Below are positions 1 through 8,000 of a DNA stretch of 64,000 nt, piece after piece. The translations under genes and the position numbers were made by a program. The stretch is from contig JBKBRB010000012.1 of NCBI GenBank assembly GCA_046292465.1, positions 1 to 64,000 on the forward strand. The letters are read 5' to 3'. Position 1 is the first letter of the stretch, and every line of letters starts with the position of its first letter. This DNA comes from JANWWM01 sp046292465. Lineage in GTDB: Bacteria > Bacteroidota > Chlorobiia > Chlorobiales > Thermochlorobacteraceae. The notes below the pieces were generated by a model. That model was not told where the DNA came from. It saw only the letters and a program-made list of their open reading frames with translations, and did no database searches.

Positions 1-154
1 AAGCGGTCGGCAAGCGGCAGGGTCATACAACTACACTTTGAACGCGAGCAATCTTTCAAGTGGCGTCTATTTCTATCGTTTGCAAGCGGGCGCGACGAAT
101 GGCGCGTCAAACGCAACCTTCGTGCAGACGAAGAAGATGATGCTGGTCAAGTAA
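1..154 (+). CDS. C-terminal end of a secreted protein with a type IX secretion sorting tail (5' end outside window)
   Basis: An open frame enters from the left edge (codons in phase with base 2) and stops at TAA 152-154. It ends in LSSGVYFYRLQAG followed by a basic, hydrophobic TKKMMLVK. This is the familiar end of the Por secretion C-terminal sorting domain: a beta-strand pair with G-V-Y-F-Y-R-L and a terminal K-M-x-L-x-K. Proteins carrying it are exported by Sec and moved across the outer membrane by the T9SS, which then removes the tail. Only about 50 residues are visible, so the passenger's function cannot be stated. The family call rests on the tail alone. Confidence 0.75.
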   Translation, partial: SGRQAAGSYNYTLNASNLSSGVYFYRLQAGATNGASNATFVQTKKMMLVK

Positions 155-173
155 TGAATAATGAATAATGAAT

Positions 174-240
174 AATGAATAGTGAGTAGTGAAGAATGGC
201 TTGCGTCTCGTTCATCATTACTCATTACTCACTACTCATT
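174..240. repeat. Imperfect inverted repeat built from ATGAATA/GTGAGTA heptads
   Basis: Just after the stop of the secreted protein, 174-198 reads as a run of AATGAATAGTGAGTAGTGAA type heptads. 213-240 is close to its reverse complement (about 21 of 25 positions agree), with a 14-base spacer. A longer run of AATGAAT units leads into the left arm from 154. A similar AATGAATAGTGAAGAATGAA stretch lies at 21592-21632. It can form a long cruciform or hairpin, but there is no T-tract directly after it. Confidence 0.6.
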
Positions 241-287
241 AAAGAGTTTCTCGCTGACTGATTGTTCTTTGTTGTCTTTTAGGTGAA

Positions 288-322
288 AGCGTCCTTGCTG
301 GAAACGGCGGGACGCTTTTTTA
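288..322 (+). terminator. Rho-independent terminator after the T9SS-tail gene
   Basis: AGCGTCC at 288-294 pairs perfectly with GGACGCT at 310-316 and is followed directly by a T-rich run (TTTTTTATTT). It lies between the stop at 154 and the bchG start at 419, so it most likely ends the transcript of the secreted protein. Confidence 0.75.
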
Positions 323-418
323 TTTGGCAAAGCAATTCATTCACAAAGCATTGAGAGTTTGGCTATATTAAGCGAGTAATTGTTGTTAATGAGAAAAAGG
401 AGAAGAGAGGATTGTGCA

Positions 419-1393
419 GTGAGTAACATTACATCCAACAGGTCTAAATCGTCCGCAGAGCCGACACAGTTTGAACGCCTTGTCTCGACATCGGGGATTC
501 GTAACACGCGTCCTGCAGGGCACACGGCATCATTTGTCGAAACGCTCCTTTCGTTTCTCAAACCGATTACGTGGATTCCTGTGATTTGGAGTTTTGTTTG
601 TGGTGCGGTAGCGAGCGGCGCGTTTGGGTGGCGCAATTTGGGCGATGGGATTTTTTGGCTTGGCATTTTACTGACTGGTCCGATGGCAACGGGCGTGTGT
701 CAAATGCTTAACGATTATTTTGACCGTGAGATTGACGCTATTAACGAGCCGACACGTCCCATTCCGAGCGGCGCGATTTCCCTGCGCAACGCTACGATTT
801 TGATTTCTATCTGGTCGGTGCTTACTGTGCTGATTGCATGGCTCATTCACCCTTTCGTTTTGGCGCATGTGATTTTGGGCATCGTGAATGCACATCTCTA
901 CAGTGCGAATCCGATTAAACTCAAAAAGCGGCTTTGGTTGGGCAATATTATTGTTGCGTTTTCGTATTTGCTTTATCCTTGGCTTTCAGGCGAGGTGGCG
1001 TATCGTGGCGAAATTAGCGTTCACTCTGTTGTGATTGCATTTTGTTATGCCTTTGCCAGCACTGGCACCATGACGGTGAACGATTTCAAATCGATTGAGG
1101 GCGACATTCGCGTCGGGATTCGCACGCTTCCTGTTGTTTTCGGCGAGCACAATGCCGCCATGATTGCGGCATTGCTTATCAATCTGGGTCAGATATTCGC
1201 TTCGCTTTACCTCTTTTGGCTTGGTCAAGACGTTAATGCTTGGCTCGCATTGTTGTTTATTCTCCCGCAAGTCGCTTTACAAGTGCGCTTCATTTCTGCA
1301 CCGCGCAAATACGATGTATGGTATAATGGCATTGCTCAAAACTTTTTGGTTGCGGGCATGATGGTTTGCGCGCTTGCGGTTGCCAACCTGTAA
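419..1393 (+). CDS. bchG: (Bacterio)chlorophyll synthase, UbiA prenyltransferase family
   Basis: A polytopic UbiA-type prenyltransferase of about 324 residues that esterifies a (bacterio)chlorophyllide with a polyprenyl diphosphate in the membrane. The first Asp-rich motif reads NDYFDREIDAINEPTRPIPS, the hallmark of chlorophyll synthases as opposed to quinone or heme prenyltransferases. The second is VNDFKSIEGD in the C-terminal half. The frame extends upstream to TTG 380 and ATG 389, but GTG 419 is preceded at 8 bases by a good ribosome site (GGAGAAGAGAGG), so I chose it. Green sulfur bacteria carry several paralogues (BchG for BChl a, BchK for BChl c, ChlG for Chl a). The family is clear, but which paralogue this is cannot be decided here. 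It stands alone, convergent with dnaB. Confidence 0.85.
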   Translation: MSNITSNRSKSSAEPTQFERLVSTSGIRNTRPAGHTASFVETLLSFLKPITWIPVIWSFVCGAVASGAFGWRNLGDGIFWLGILLTGPMATGVCQMLNDYFDREIDAINEPTRPIPSGAISLRNATILISIWSVLTVLIAWLIHPFVLAHVILGIVNAHLYSANPIKLKKRLWLGNIIVAFSYLLYPWLSGEVAYRGEISVHSVVIAFCYAFASTGTMTVNDFKSIEGDIRVGIRTLPVVFGEHNAAMIAALLINLGQIFASLYLFWLGQDVNAWLALLFILPQVALQVRFISAPRKYDVWYNGIAQNFLVAGMMVCALAVANL

Positions 1394-1418
1394 AGCCGTT
1401 GGAGATAAGCCGTTGAGT

Positions 1419-2987
1419 TTAGAACGGCGCGTCGTCAGGGTTGAGCGGTTGCTCGTATGGTGGCAATTGGCTCTGCATCAGGTTATCTGCTACTTTGTTG
1501 GCATGGTATTCATCGCTTGGTGGTAAATCTGAACTGGTATAGACGGTTGAGAGCGATTCAAATCGACCGTATTGTTCTAAGAAGCGGAGTTTGACTTCGC
1601 CCACCGGACCGTTACGCTGTTTGCCGATGTCGACCACGACAATGCCTTTTGTTGAAGAGCCATCGGGGAAATTTTGCACGCCGTAGCGTTCGGGACGCGA
1701 GAGGAATATAACGACGTCAGCATCTTGCTCGATGGAGCCGGATTCGCGCAGGTCGGAAAGTTGCGGTTTGCGGTCGGCGCCGCGCTGCTCGATAGAGCGG
1801 TTGAGCTGGGCAAGGGCGATAATCGGCACGTTGAGTTCTTTGGCAAGGGCTTTGAGCGCGCGTGAAATTTGTGCGATTTCTTGCTCACGGTTCGACTTGC
1901 CATCGCGCACGGGTGTGATGAGTTGAAGATAGTCGACGATAATCAAGCCGATATTTTTTTCCTGCTTCATTCGCCGTGCTTTCGCACCGAGTTCAATGAT
2001 GGAAATGCTGGGGGTGTCGTCGATGTAAATTTCAGAGCTGGAGAGCGGGTCTAATTGCCCCATGATACGCGTCATTTCTTGGGGGGAGATGCGTCCGGTC
2101 CTTACAGCGTTTGAATCAGCGTGGGCTTCGGCGCAGAGCAAACGCATGGCTAATTGGATTTCTGCCATTTCAAGGCTGAAAAACAAGACGGGGACTCTGG
2201 CATCGACGGCAGCGTTGCGCGCAAACGAGAGCGCAAGTGCAGTTTTGCCGGTTGAGGGACGTGCGGCAATGATAATCATATCTGACGGCTGAAAACCGGC
2301 TGTAATTCTATCCAAATCCGCAAAGCCTGACGGCACGCCTGTTACTGCGCTTTTCTTGCTCTGCAACACTTCGATGAGTTTTGTTGCCTGTTTGAGAAGC
2401 GTTTTAACGTCCGATGCCTTCTTCTTAATCCCTGCTTGCGAAATCTTGAACACTTCTTGCGAAGCGCGCTCAATGAGTTCAAAAACATCGAAGGACTGCT
2501 CATATGCTGCGTGCGACACTTGGGTTGCAATGTGAATGAGCCGACGATAGAGATATTTCTCTTTGACAATAATCGCGTGATATTCTACATTGGCGGCAGT
2601 TGCAACTTTGTTGGTCAGCTCAGCAATGTAGTGATAGCCTCCTGCTACCTCGAGTTCTTCCGAGCGTTTGAGTTCATCAGTAAGCGTAACGAGGTCGATG
2701 GCTTCTCGGCGTTGATACAAGCGAAGCATAGCCTTGTAGATGATGCGATGTTTCTGGTCGTAAAAAATCGTGTCAGATTCTTCGCCGAACACTGAAATCA
2801 CACGCTCAATCGCGTCTGTTGAAATAAGAATGCCGCCCAGCACTTCTTGCTCGACTTGAACGGCGTTGGGCAACATACGACCATCTTTAATCTCAATTTC
2901 TTCACGAAAGCCTCTGCGAACCCCAGTGAGTTTTTGTAAGGGATAACTGCCACTCATTTCTTGACTTCGTTCAATAAATCCGCTCAT
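1419..2987 (-). CDS. dnaB: Replicative DNA helicase DnaB
   Basis: Hexameric 5'-3' helicase that unwinds DNA at the replication fork. At 522 residues it is slightly longer than usual because of about 40 N-terminal residues before the DnaB N-terminal domain (PNAVQVEQEVLGGIL). The C-terminal RecA-fold domain starts near GVPSGFADLD, with Walker A ARPSTGKT, the H1a-like FFSLEM, Walker B LIIVDYLQL and the late ADVVIFLSRPERYG region. There is no intein. It is the last gene of the leftward block, 41 bases after the uracil-DNA glycosylase, so the two may be co-transcribed. It converges with bchG across 25 bases. Confidence 0.97.
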   Translation of the reverse strand: MSGFIERSQEMSGSYPLQKLTGVRRGFREEIEIKDGRMLPNAVQVEQEVLGGILISTDAIERVISVFGEESDTIFYDQKHRIIYKAMLRLYQRREAIDLVTLTDELKRSEELEVAGGYHYIAELTNKVATAANVEYHAIIVKEKYLYRRLIHIATQVSHAAYEQSFDVFELIERASQEVFKISQAGIKKKASDVKTLLKQATKLIEVLQSKKSAVTGVPSGFADLDRITAGFQPSDMIIIAARPSTGKTALALSFARNAAVDARVPVLFFSLEMAEIQLAMRLLCAEAHADSNAVRTGRISPQEMTRIMGQLDPLSSSEIYIDDTPSISIIELGAKARRMKQEKNIGLIIVDYLQLITPVRDGKSNREQEIAQISRALKALAKELNVPIIALAQLNRSIEQRGADRKPQLSDLRESGSIEQDADVVIFLSRPERYGVQNFPDGSSTKGIVVVDIGKQRNGPVGEVKLRFLEQYGRFESLSTVYTSSDLPPSDEYHANKVADNLMQSQLPPYEQPLNPDDAPF

Positions 2988-3028
2988 CTTTAATGTGAAT
3001 GGTTTTTGGAAAAGTTGCTGTTAAAGGT

Positions 3029-3673
3029 TCAGTCTGTATTTGAGTCAGTAGCATATTTCTCGTCGTAAATACGTCGAAGCAGTTGCACATCCTCCCAGCA
3101 AAAGCGTTTCCAATTCGGATTGCGCAAGAGCGCGGCAGGGTGATAGGTTACGATAAGGTCAATGCCGCGCCACTTGTGCACTTTACCGCGCATGGCTTGC
3201 ATGGCAAGGTTGTTGTTTAAGAGCGTGTTTGCAGCCACCTTTCCTAGCGCTAAGATGATTTTCGGACGAATCAACTCTAACTGCCGATGCAAATACGGCA
3301 AGCATGTTGCAATCTCGTCAGGTTCGGGATTGCGATTGTTTGGCGGACGCGACTTGATGATGTTGCAGATGTAAACGTCGCGTCGCTCGAACTTGATTGA
3401 CGCTAAGATGTTATTGAGCAGTTGCCCCGACCGTCCGACGAAAGGCAAGCCTTGTTCGTCTTCATCAGCACCCGGAGCCTCACCCACGAGCACGACTTTG
3501 GCGCGCTCATTGCCATCGCCGAAGACATAATTTTTACGCGTTTCGCCTAAGCGGCACTTCTTGCAATTTTTCGTTGCTTCGTAAAGTTCTGCGAGCGTTT
3601 TGTAACGCTGTAAGTCTTCCTCTTGGGAAGGAAGAAACTCTGACGGCTCATCGAATAACCCGCCTTGTATCAT
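3029..3673 (-). CDS. Uracil-DNA glycosylase, family 4 (Fe-S type)
   Basis: Excises uracil from DNA produced by cytosine deamination. About 214 residues from ATG 3673; the longer frame needs a TTG at 3712. Motif 1 is GEAPGADEDEQGLPFVG and the C-terminal active-site motif is HPAALLRNP, both typical of family 4. The [4Fe-4S] cysteines include C37-x2-C40 near the N-terminus and C124. The third ligand, normally in KCRPP, is replaced: the segment reads YICNIIKSRPP, leaving C103 five residues earlier as the only substitute. DNA at the site is TCG, not an obvious single-base error. It lies between coaBC and dnaB, in the same direction. Confidence 0.92.
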   Translation of the reverse strand: MIQGGLFDEPSEFLPSQEEDLQRYKTLAELYEATKNCKKCRLGETRKNYVFGDGNERAKVVLVGEAPGADEDEQGLPFVGRSGQLLNNILASIKFERRDVYICNIIKSRPPNNRNPEPDEIATCLPYLHRQLELIRPKIILALGKVAANTLLNNNLAMQAMRGKVHKWRGIDLIVTYHPAALLRNPNWKRFCWEDVQLLRRIYDEKYATDSNTD

Positions 3674-3788
3674 TTCTCGTGTATGTATTTTCAAAAACAA
3701 TGTTAGAGACAAAAAAACTGCAAAGAGGTTTTGCAGTCAATCATATCGCGTAAGGTGTGACTCAATACTGCTGTGAACGACACTTGCG

Positions 3789-5036
3789 TTATTGCGAGGT
3801 CGATGTTAAAGAACTTTTTTGAAAGAAAAAATTTGCTTTTTCGAAAATCATTTTTGCTGCGGCGCGCTTGGTTTGTAAGGGAAGTTGTTCGATAGTGCCA
3901 TCTCTGAAGATGAGCGTCAGTCGGTTGGTGTCGACTTCAAATCCTGCATCGGTTTCTTGCGCATGATTGAGCGCGATGAGGTCGCAATTCTTCACCACGA
4001 GTTTCGCTTTGGCATTTTCAAGCGCGTCTTGAATTTCCAATGCGAATCCAATCGAGACTTGATGCGGCTTTTTTTGCTTGCCAAACTCGAGCAAGATGTC
4101 GGGATTTTTGACGAGATGAAGCGAGAGCGACTCCGACGATTTTTTAAGTTTGCCTGTATAGACTTCGGCGGGGCGATAATCGGCAACTGCGGCGGCGGCA
4201 ACGAAGAGGTCTAAGGTCGGAAAATATCGCTGTGTTTCGCGAAACATCTCTTCCGCGCTTTCAACTTCAATGCGATGCACGTTCGGCGGCGTTTGAAGCG
4301 GCGTTTTGCCTGTAATTAAAATCACCTCTGCGCCAAGTTCAGCGGCCACTTCGGCAAGCGCAAACCCCATTTTGCCTGACGAATAGTTCGAGATAAAGCG
4401 CACGCCGTCAATTTTTTCGCGTGTTGCGCCTGCCGTAACGACAACCTGCTTGCCTGCAAGCGTTTTTTCTTTCGGCAAGAGCGCGTTGCTCGTGTGTTGG
4501 AAAATTGTTTCAGGCTCGGGCAGTCGTCCTTTGCCGATTAAGCCCGACGCAAGTTCGCCGATTTCAGGCTCAATAATCACACAGCCATCTTGTTCAAGCA
4601 TTTTCAAATTGCGTTGCACAGCAGGCGCGTCGAACATTTCGCCGTCCATCGAAGGAAAAATCAATTTTGGTTTCTTCGAACGAAGCGTTAGGAAACAAAC
4701 TGAAAGCATGTCGTCGGAGTAGCCATGAGCAAGTTTAGCAATCGTGTTAGCAGTAGCAGGCGCAAGCACGAAGCAATCTGCCCACTCGCCCAAATGAATG
4801 TGAGCCGTCCAAGCCGTTTGCGCGTGGGTTGCATCGGGAAAAATTTCAGTGAGCACACTTCGCCCTGAAAGCGTTGCCAGCGTCAGGGGTGAGACGAACT
4901 CTGCCGCCGATTTCGTCATGACGACTTGCACCTCGGCGCCTGATTTTTTGAACAAGCGCACAAGGCTTGGAATTTTGTAAGCGGCAATGCCGCCGCTCAC
5001 GCCGAGTAAAATATGCTTTCCAGAAAGGTTAGTCAT
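3789..5036 (-). CDS. coaBC: Coenzyme A biosynthesis bifunctional protein CoaBC (phosphopantothenoylcysteine decarboxylase/synthetase)
   Basis: Makes phosphopantetheine from 4'-phosphopantothenate and cysteine. The N-terminal flavin-dependent decarboxylase starts with LLGVSGGIAAYK, has the His-containing HIHLGEWAD segment and APATANTIAKLAHG. The substrate-clamp motif usually written PAMN/D-M appears here as PSMDGEM. The C-terminal synthetase begins at about residue 190 (VVTAGATREKIDGVRFISN) and contains NPDILLEFG and the K-N-x-D-L-I-A-x-N motif. 415 residues is normal length. Its ATG overlaps the tamB stop in an ATGA, so the two are translationally coupled. Confidence 0.96.
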   Translation of the reverse strand: MTNLSGKHILLGVSGGIAAYKIPSLVRLFKKSGAEVQVVMTKSAAEFVSPLTLATLSGRSVLTEIFPDATHAQTAWTAHIHLGEWADCFVLAPATANTIAKLAHGYSDDMLSVCFLTLRSKKPKLIFPSMDGEMFDAPAVQRNLKMLEQDGCVIIEPEIGELASGLIGKGRLPEPETIFQHTSNALLPKEKTLAGKQVVVTAGATREKIDGVRFISNYSSGKMGFALAEVAAELGAEVILITGKTPLQTPPNVHRIEVESAEEMFRETQRYFPTLDLFVAAAAVADYRPAEVYTGKLKKSSESLSLHLVKNPDILLEFGKQKKPHQVSIGFALEIQDALENAKAKLVVKNCDLIALNHAQETDAGFEVDTNRLTLIFRDGTIEQLPLQTKRAAAKMIFEKANFFFQKSSLTSTSQ

Positions 5037-8000
5037 TTGTTTGAAGCGGATTCAGTTTCGGGTTGGCGCGTGGCTTGTTCGGTTTCGTCGGGCGGTTGTT
5101 GCTCGATTTTCTTCTTCGGGTTGGGCAATAGACTCGGGGACTTTTTGCGTCGGAAGATGCGGTCAGAAAGTTCGCTCCAAGTGTGAAAGTTGTCGCGATA
5201 CGCCACGCCGAAGCCCCAGAGTTCTTGCATTTCTTGGTTGAAGATGGTGAAGTTGTTTTGTCCAAAAACGCGGAAGGCTTCAAGAACAACTTTATCGCTG
5301 ACGCGGTATTCCAATTTTTGCGAATTGGTATTGCCTCCGCGCACGGCGGCGGAGTCGTTGTTTGCAAACGAGCCTGAGCCGATGACGACCAATCTGCCAT
5401 CGGTGCCGGGAACGGCATATGCGACGGCTAAATCGACGCCTGAAAATCCGCCACCTGCATCACGCGCCAAACCGATGTTGACGGACTGCACGCCAGCAAT
5501 CGTTCCTGCCACGCGCGAAAGTTGCGAGGAGAGCAATCCTGCCCCTGCACCAAGCCCTGCACTTGCGACTGTGCCTGCACCCAATCCACCGACATTTCCG
5601 CCGAGTTCAACAGGCGGCGCATACCACTGCCCAGCGGAGAGAAGCAAGGCAAAGTTCAGCGCAGCGTTTGGGTCTTCGAAGCCGGGCAAATCGGTGTTCG
5701 GCATTTTGAACTCCATTTCTTCAAAGCGATAGCCCATCGCCATGTTCGGCGCGAGAGCCGTGCCTGTGATTTTCACAATCAAAAACACTTCGGCTTTAAC
5801 ACCAGCGCGGCGCGGGTCGGGATTCTCGGCACGTATGCGTGTTTCTGCCGTTACATTGATGGTTGCATTCAAAATATCTTCTTCGTTCCAAGAAATTTTT
5901 CCGCCTTGCTTGACTTCAAAGTTTTTGGTAAATGCCGTGTAACTGCCTCCCGCAATTGATGCGCTACCAAAGGCTTCAAGGTTGATGCCACGTTTGCGCA
6001 CACGAATATCCACATCTTCCAAACTCACCTTCATTTGCTCGCCGAGATACTTATTGAAAATGATAGTGTAAAGCATTCGCCGTTGAGTCCTAACGCGCAA
6101 GTCCATCTCCATCAGGTCGTAAGGCGTGATTTGATAGACTTGCAAGCGCGTGCGTGTTTCGTCCATTGAAAATTCTTCGCTGAGACGTCGCTCCTGTTTG
6201 ATGCGGTTGCGCTCCTCGAGCGAAAGTGTGGTGTCTTCGCGTGCGCGCATGGTGATGAACTTTGCCGCTTCAGCGAACTGCGTGGCGTTGTTGGCGTTTT
6301 TAGCAAAGGAACTCATGTCGCCTTCGTTGATGGTGAGTCGCCCTGTCAATTTCGGCGCGTCAAGCGTGCCGAAATAGCGAAGGTTGTCGGTCGAGGCGAT
6401 AAGCGTGCCAAACGGCAAGCCGTCTTTGCCTTCAGGCTTGCGCATGAGGTGAAGTCGATTGAAGGCAATGTTGATGTCCAAAAATTCAACGGCAAAGTCA
6501 TTCATTTTAATTGAGCCGCTGGTTGAGCCTTCGCCACCGAAACGGTCGTTGAAGGTGAGTGCGCTCCACCGTGCGCCGCTCGGCGTGGCAACGATTTCGC
6601 CGTTGAGCGTGTATTCGACTTGTGTTGCGATTGGCGTGGTTTTCACCTTGTCAATCAACAGGTTGATGCGAATATCAGGCGAGGGAAAGCGTCCGCGAAC
6701 GGTTGCAAGCAGTTTGATAAATCCCGTTGTGCGTTCCAACGGCACAAAGGCTTCAAGCGCGGCGGCGTCGATGTCGTCGGAGCGCACTTCGGCAAAGACC
6801 TCTTCAGTGTTGATGAAGCCAAACGGCGAGCCATCGCTATCCAAGTTGATTGGAATACGCCCGCGCCCTGAAATGCGATTCACGATATTGCCTTGTCCAA
6901 AGACACTCGACTTCTTGGTGCTATCGAGATTGGCGGCAAGCACGACATTCATCACCTTGCTTTCGTAATCGGCTTGCAGGGTCAGATTTCCGCCCCGCAC
7001 CGCACTATACACCAAATTGAGAACATTCAACTCGAACTTGATTTCAGGACGCTGTAAGTTGCCACCGACATCGAGCGTCATATTCACCCTGCCACCAAAA
7101 GGCGCATTAGAAGGTTCTGGTAGAATCCATTTTCGGAAGTCCGCAAGGTTTAAGTTTTTCAACGCAATACTCACGTTGCCATCGCCGTCAAACTCGAGGA
7201 AGCCTTTAAGCGAGAGTTCTTGGTCTTTATTGCGAAAAGCGACATTGCTGAAGCGAACATTCTGCGGGCTGATTTGAAATTCTGAGTTCGCATTTGCTTC
7301 CCAACTAAATTCGCTTGTGGCAAACTTGAAGTTTTCAAGCAGAATGACGTATTGCTGGTCAAAAACGCCTGCGAGCATATCCATTTCCAACCTGCCGCGC
7401 GTGTTGACATGAGAGGAGCGAACTTCGACCTGCACGGCTTGTTTGTCGTAGCGCATCTCGAACTTCGTGTCCAAAAATCGCTGGTCGCCCGTCTTCAATC
7501 GGAACACCGAGAGATTAAGTTTGGCGCGAAGTTGATGCTCCTTTTCATCGACCACATCATCGACATATCCGAAGGTTGCTTTGAAGTTTTGCGTAAAAAA
7601 CAAGTCGCTGTAAGTCGTCGAGTCAATATCCACAATCGCTGTGATTGAGCATTGCGTTGGTTGGCTTGTAATTTTTCCACGCATCTGGGCTTTGGCGTTG
7701 AAGTAACCCGCCTTTGCAATCAGCGAGACTGCCGCAAGGCTTTTGAGCGAAATGTTGAAATTGACATTCAGCGTTGGCAACACAACCTTCGCCGTCTCCA
7801 CTTTTTTCTTGACGGATTTTTCCAACGTCTTTACCTTTTTGCTGACTTCTTGAAACCGTGCTTCTTGCGCTTGGGTGCGGAAAATGTTGTTTTTGTATAT
7901 CTCGCGCTCAATGACGCCCGATTCCAACTGCACGAGCTTAACGAGTTGACCTAAATCATACTGGCCTTCGACCTCGATGTCGAGCAAATCGCTATGAAAG

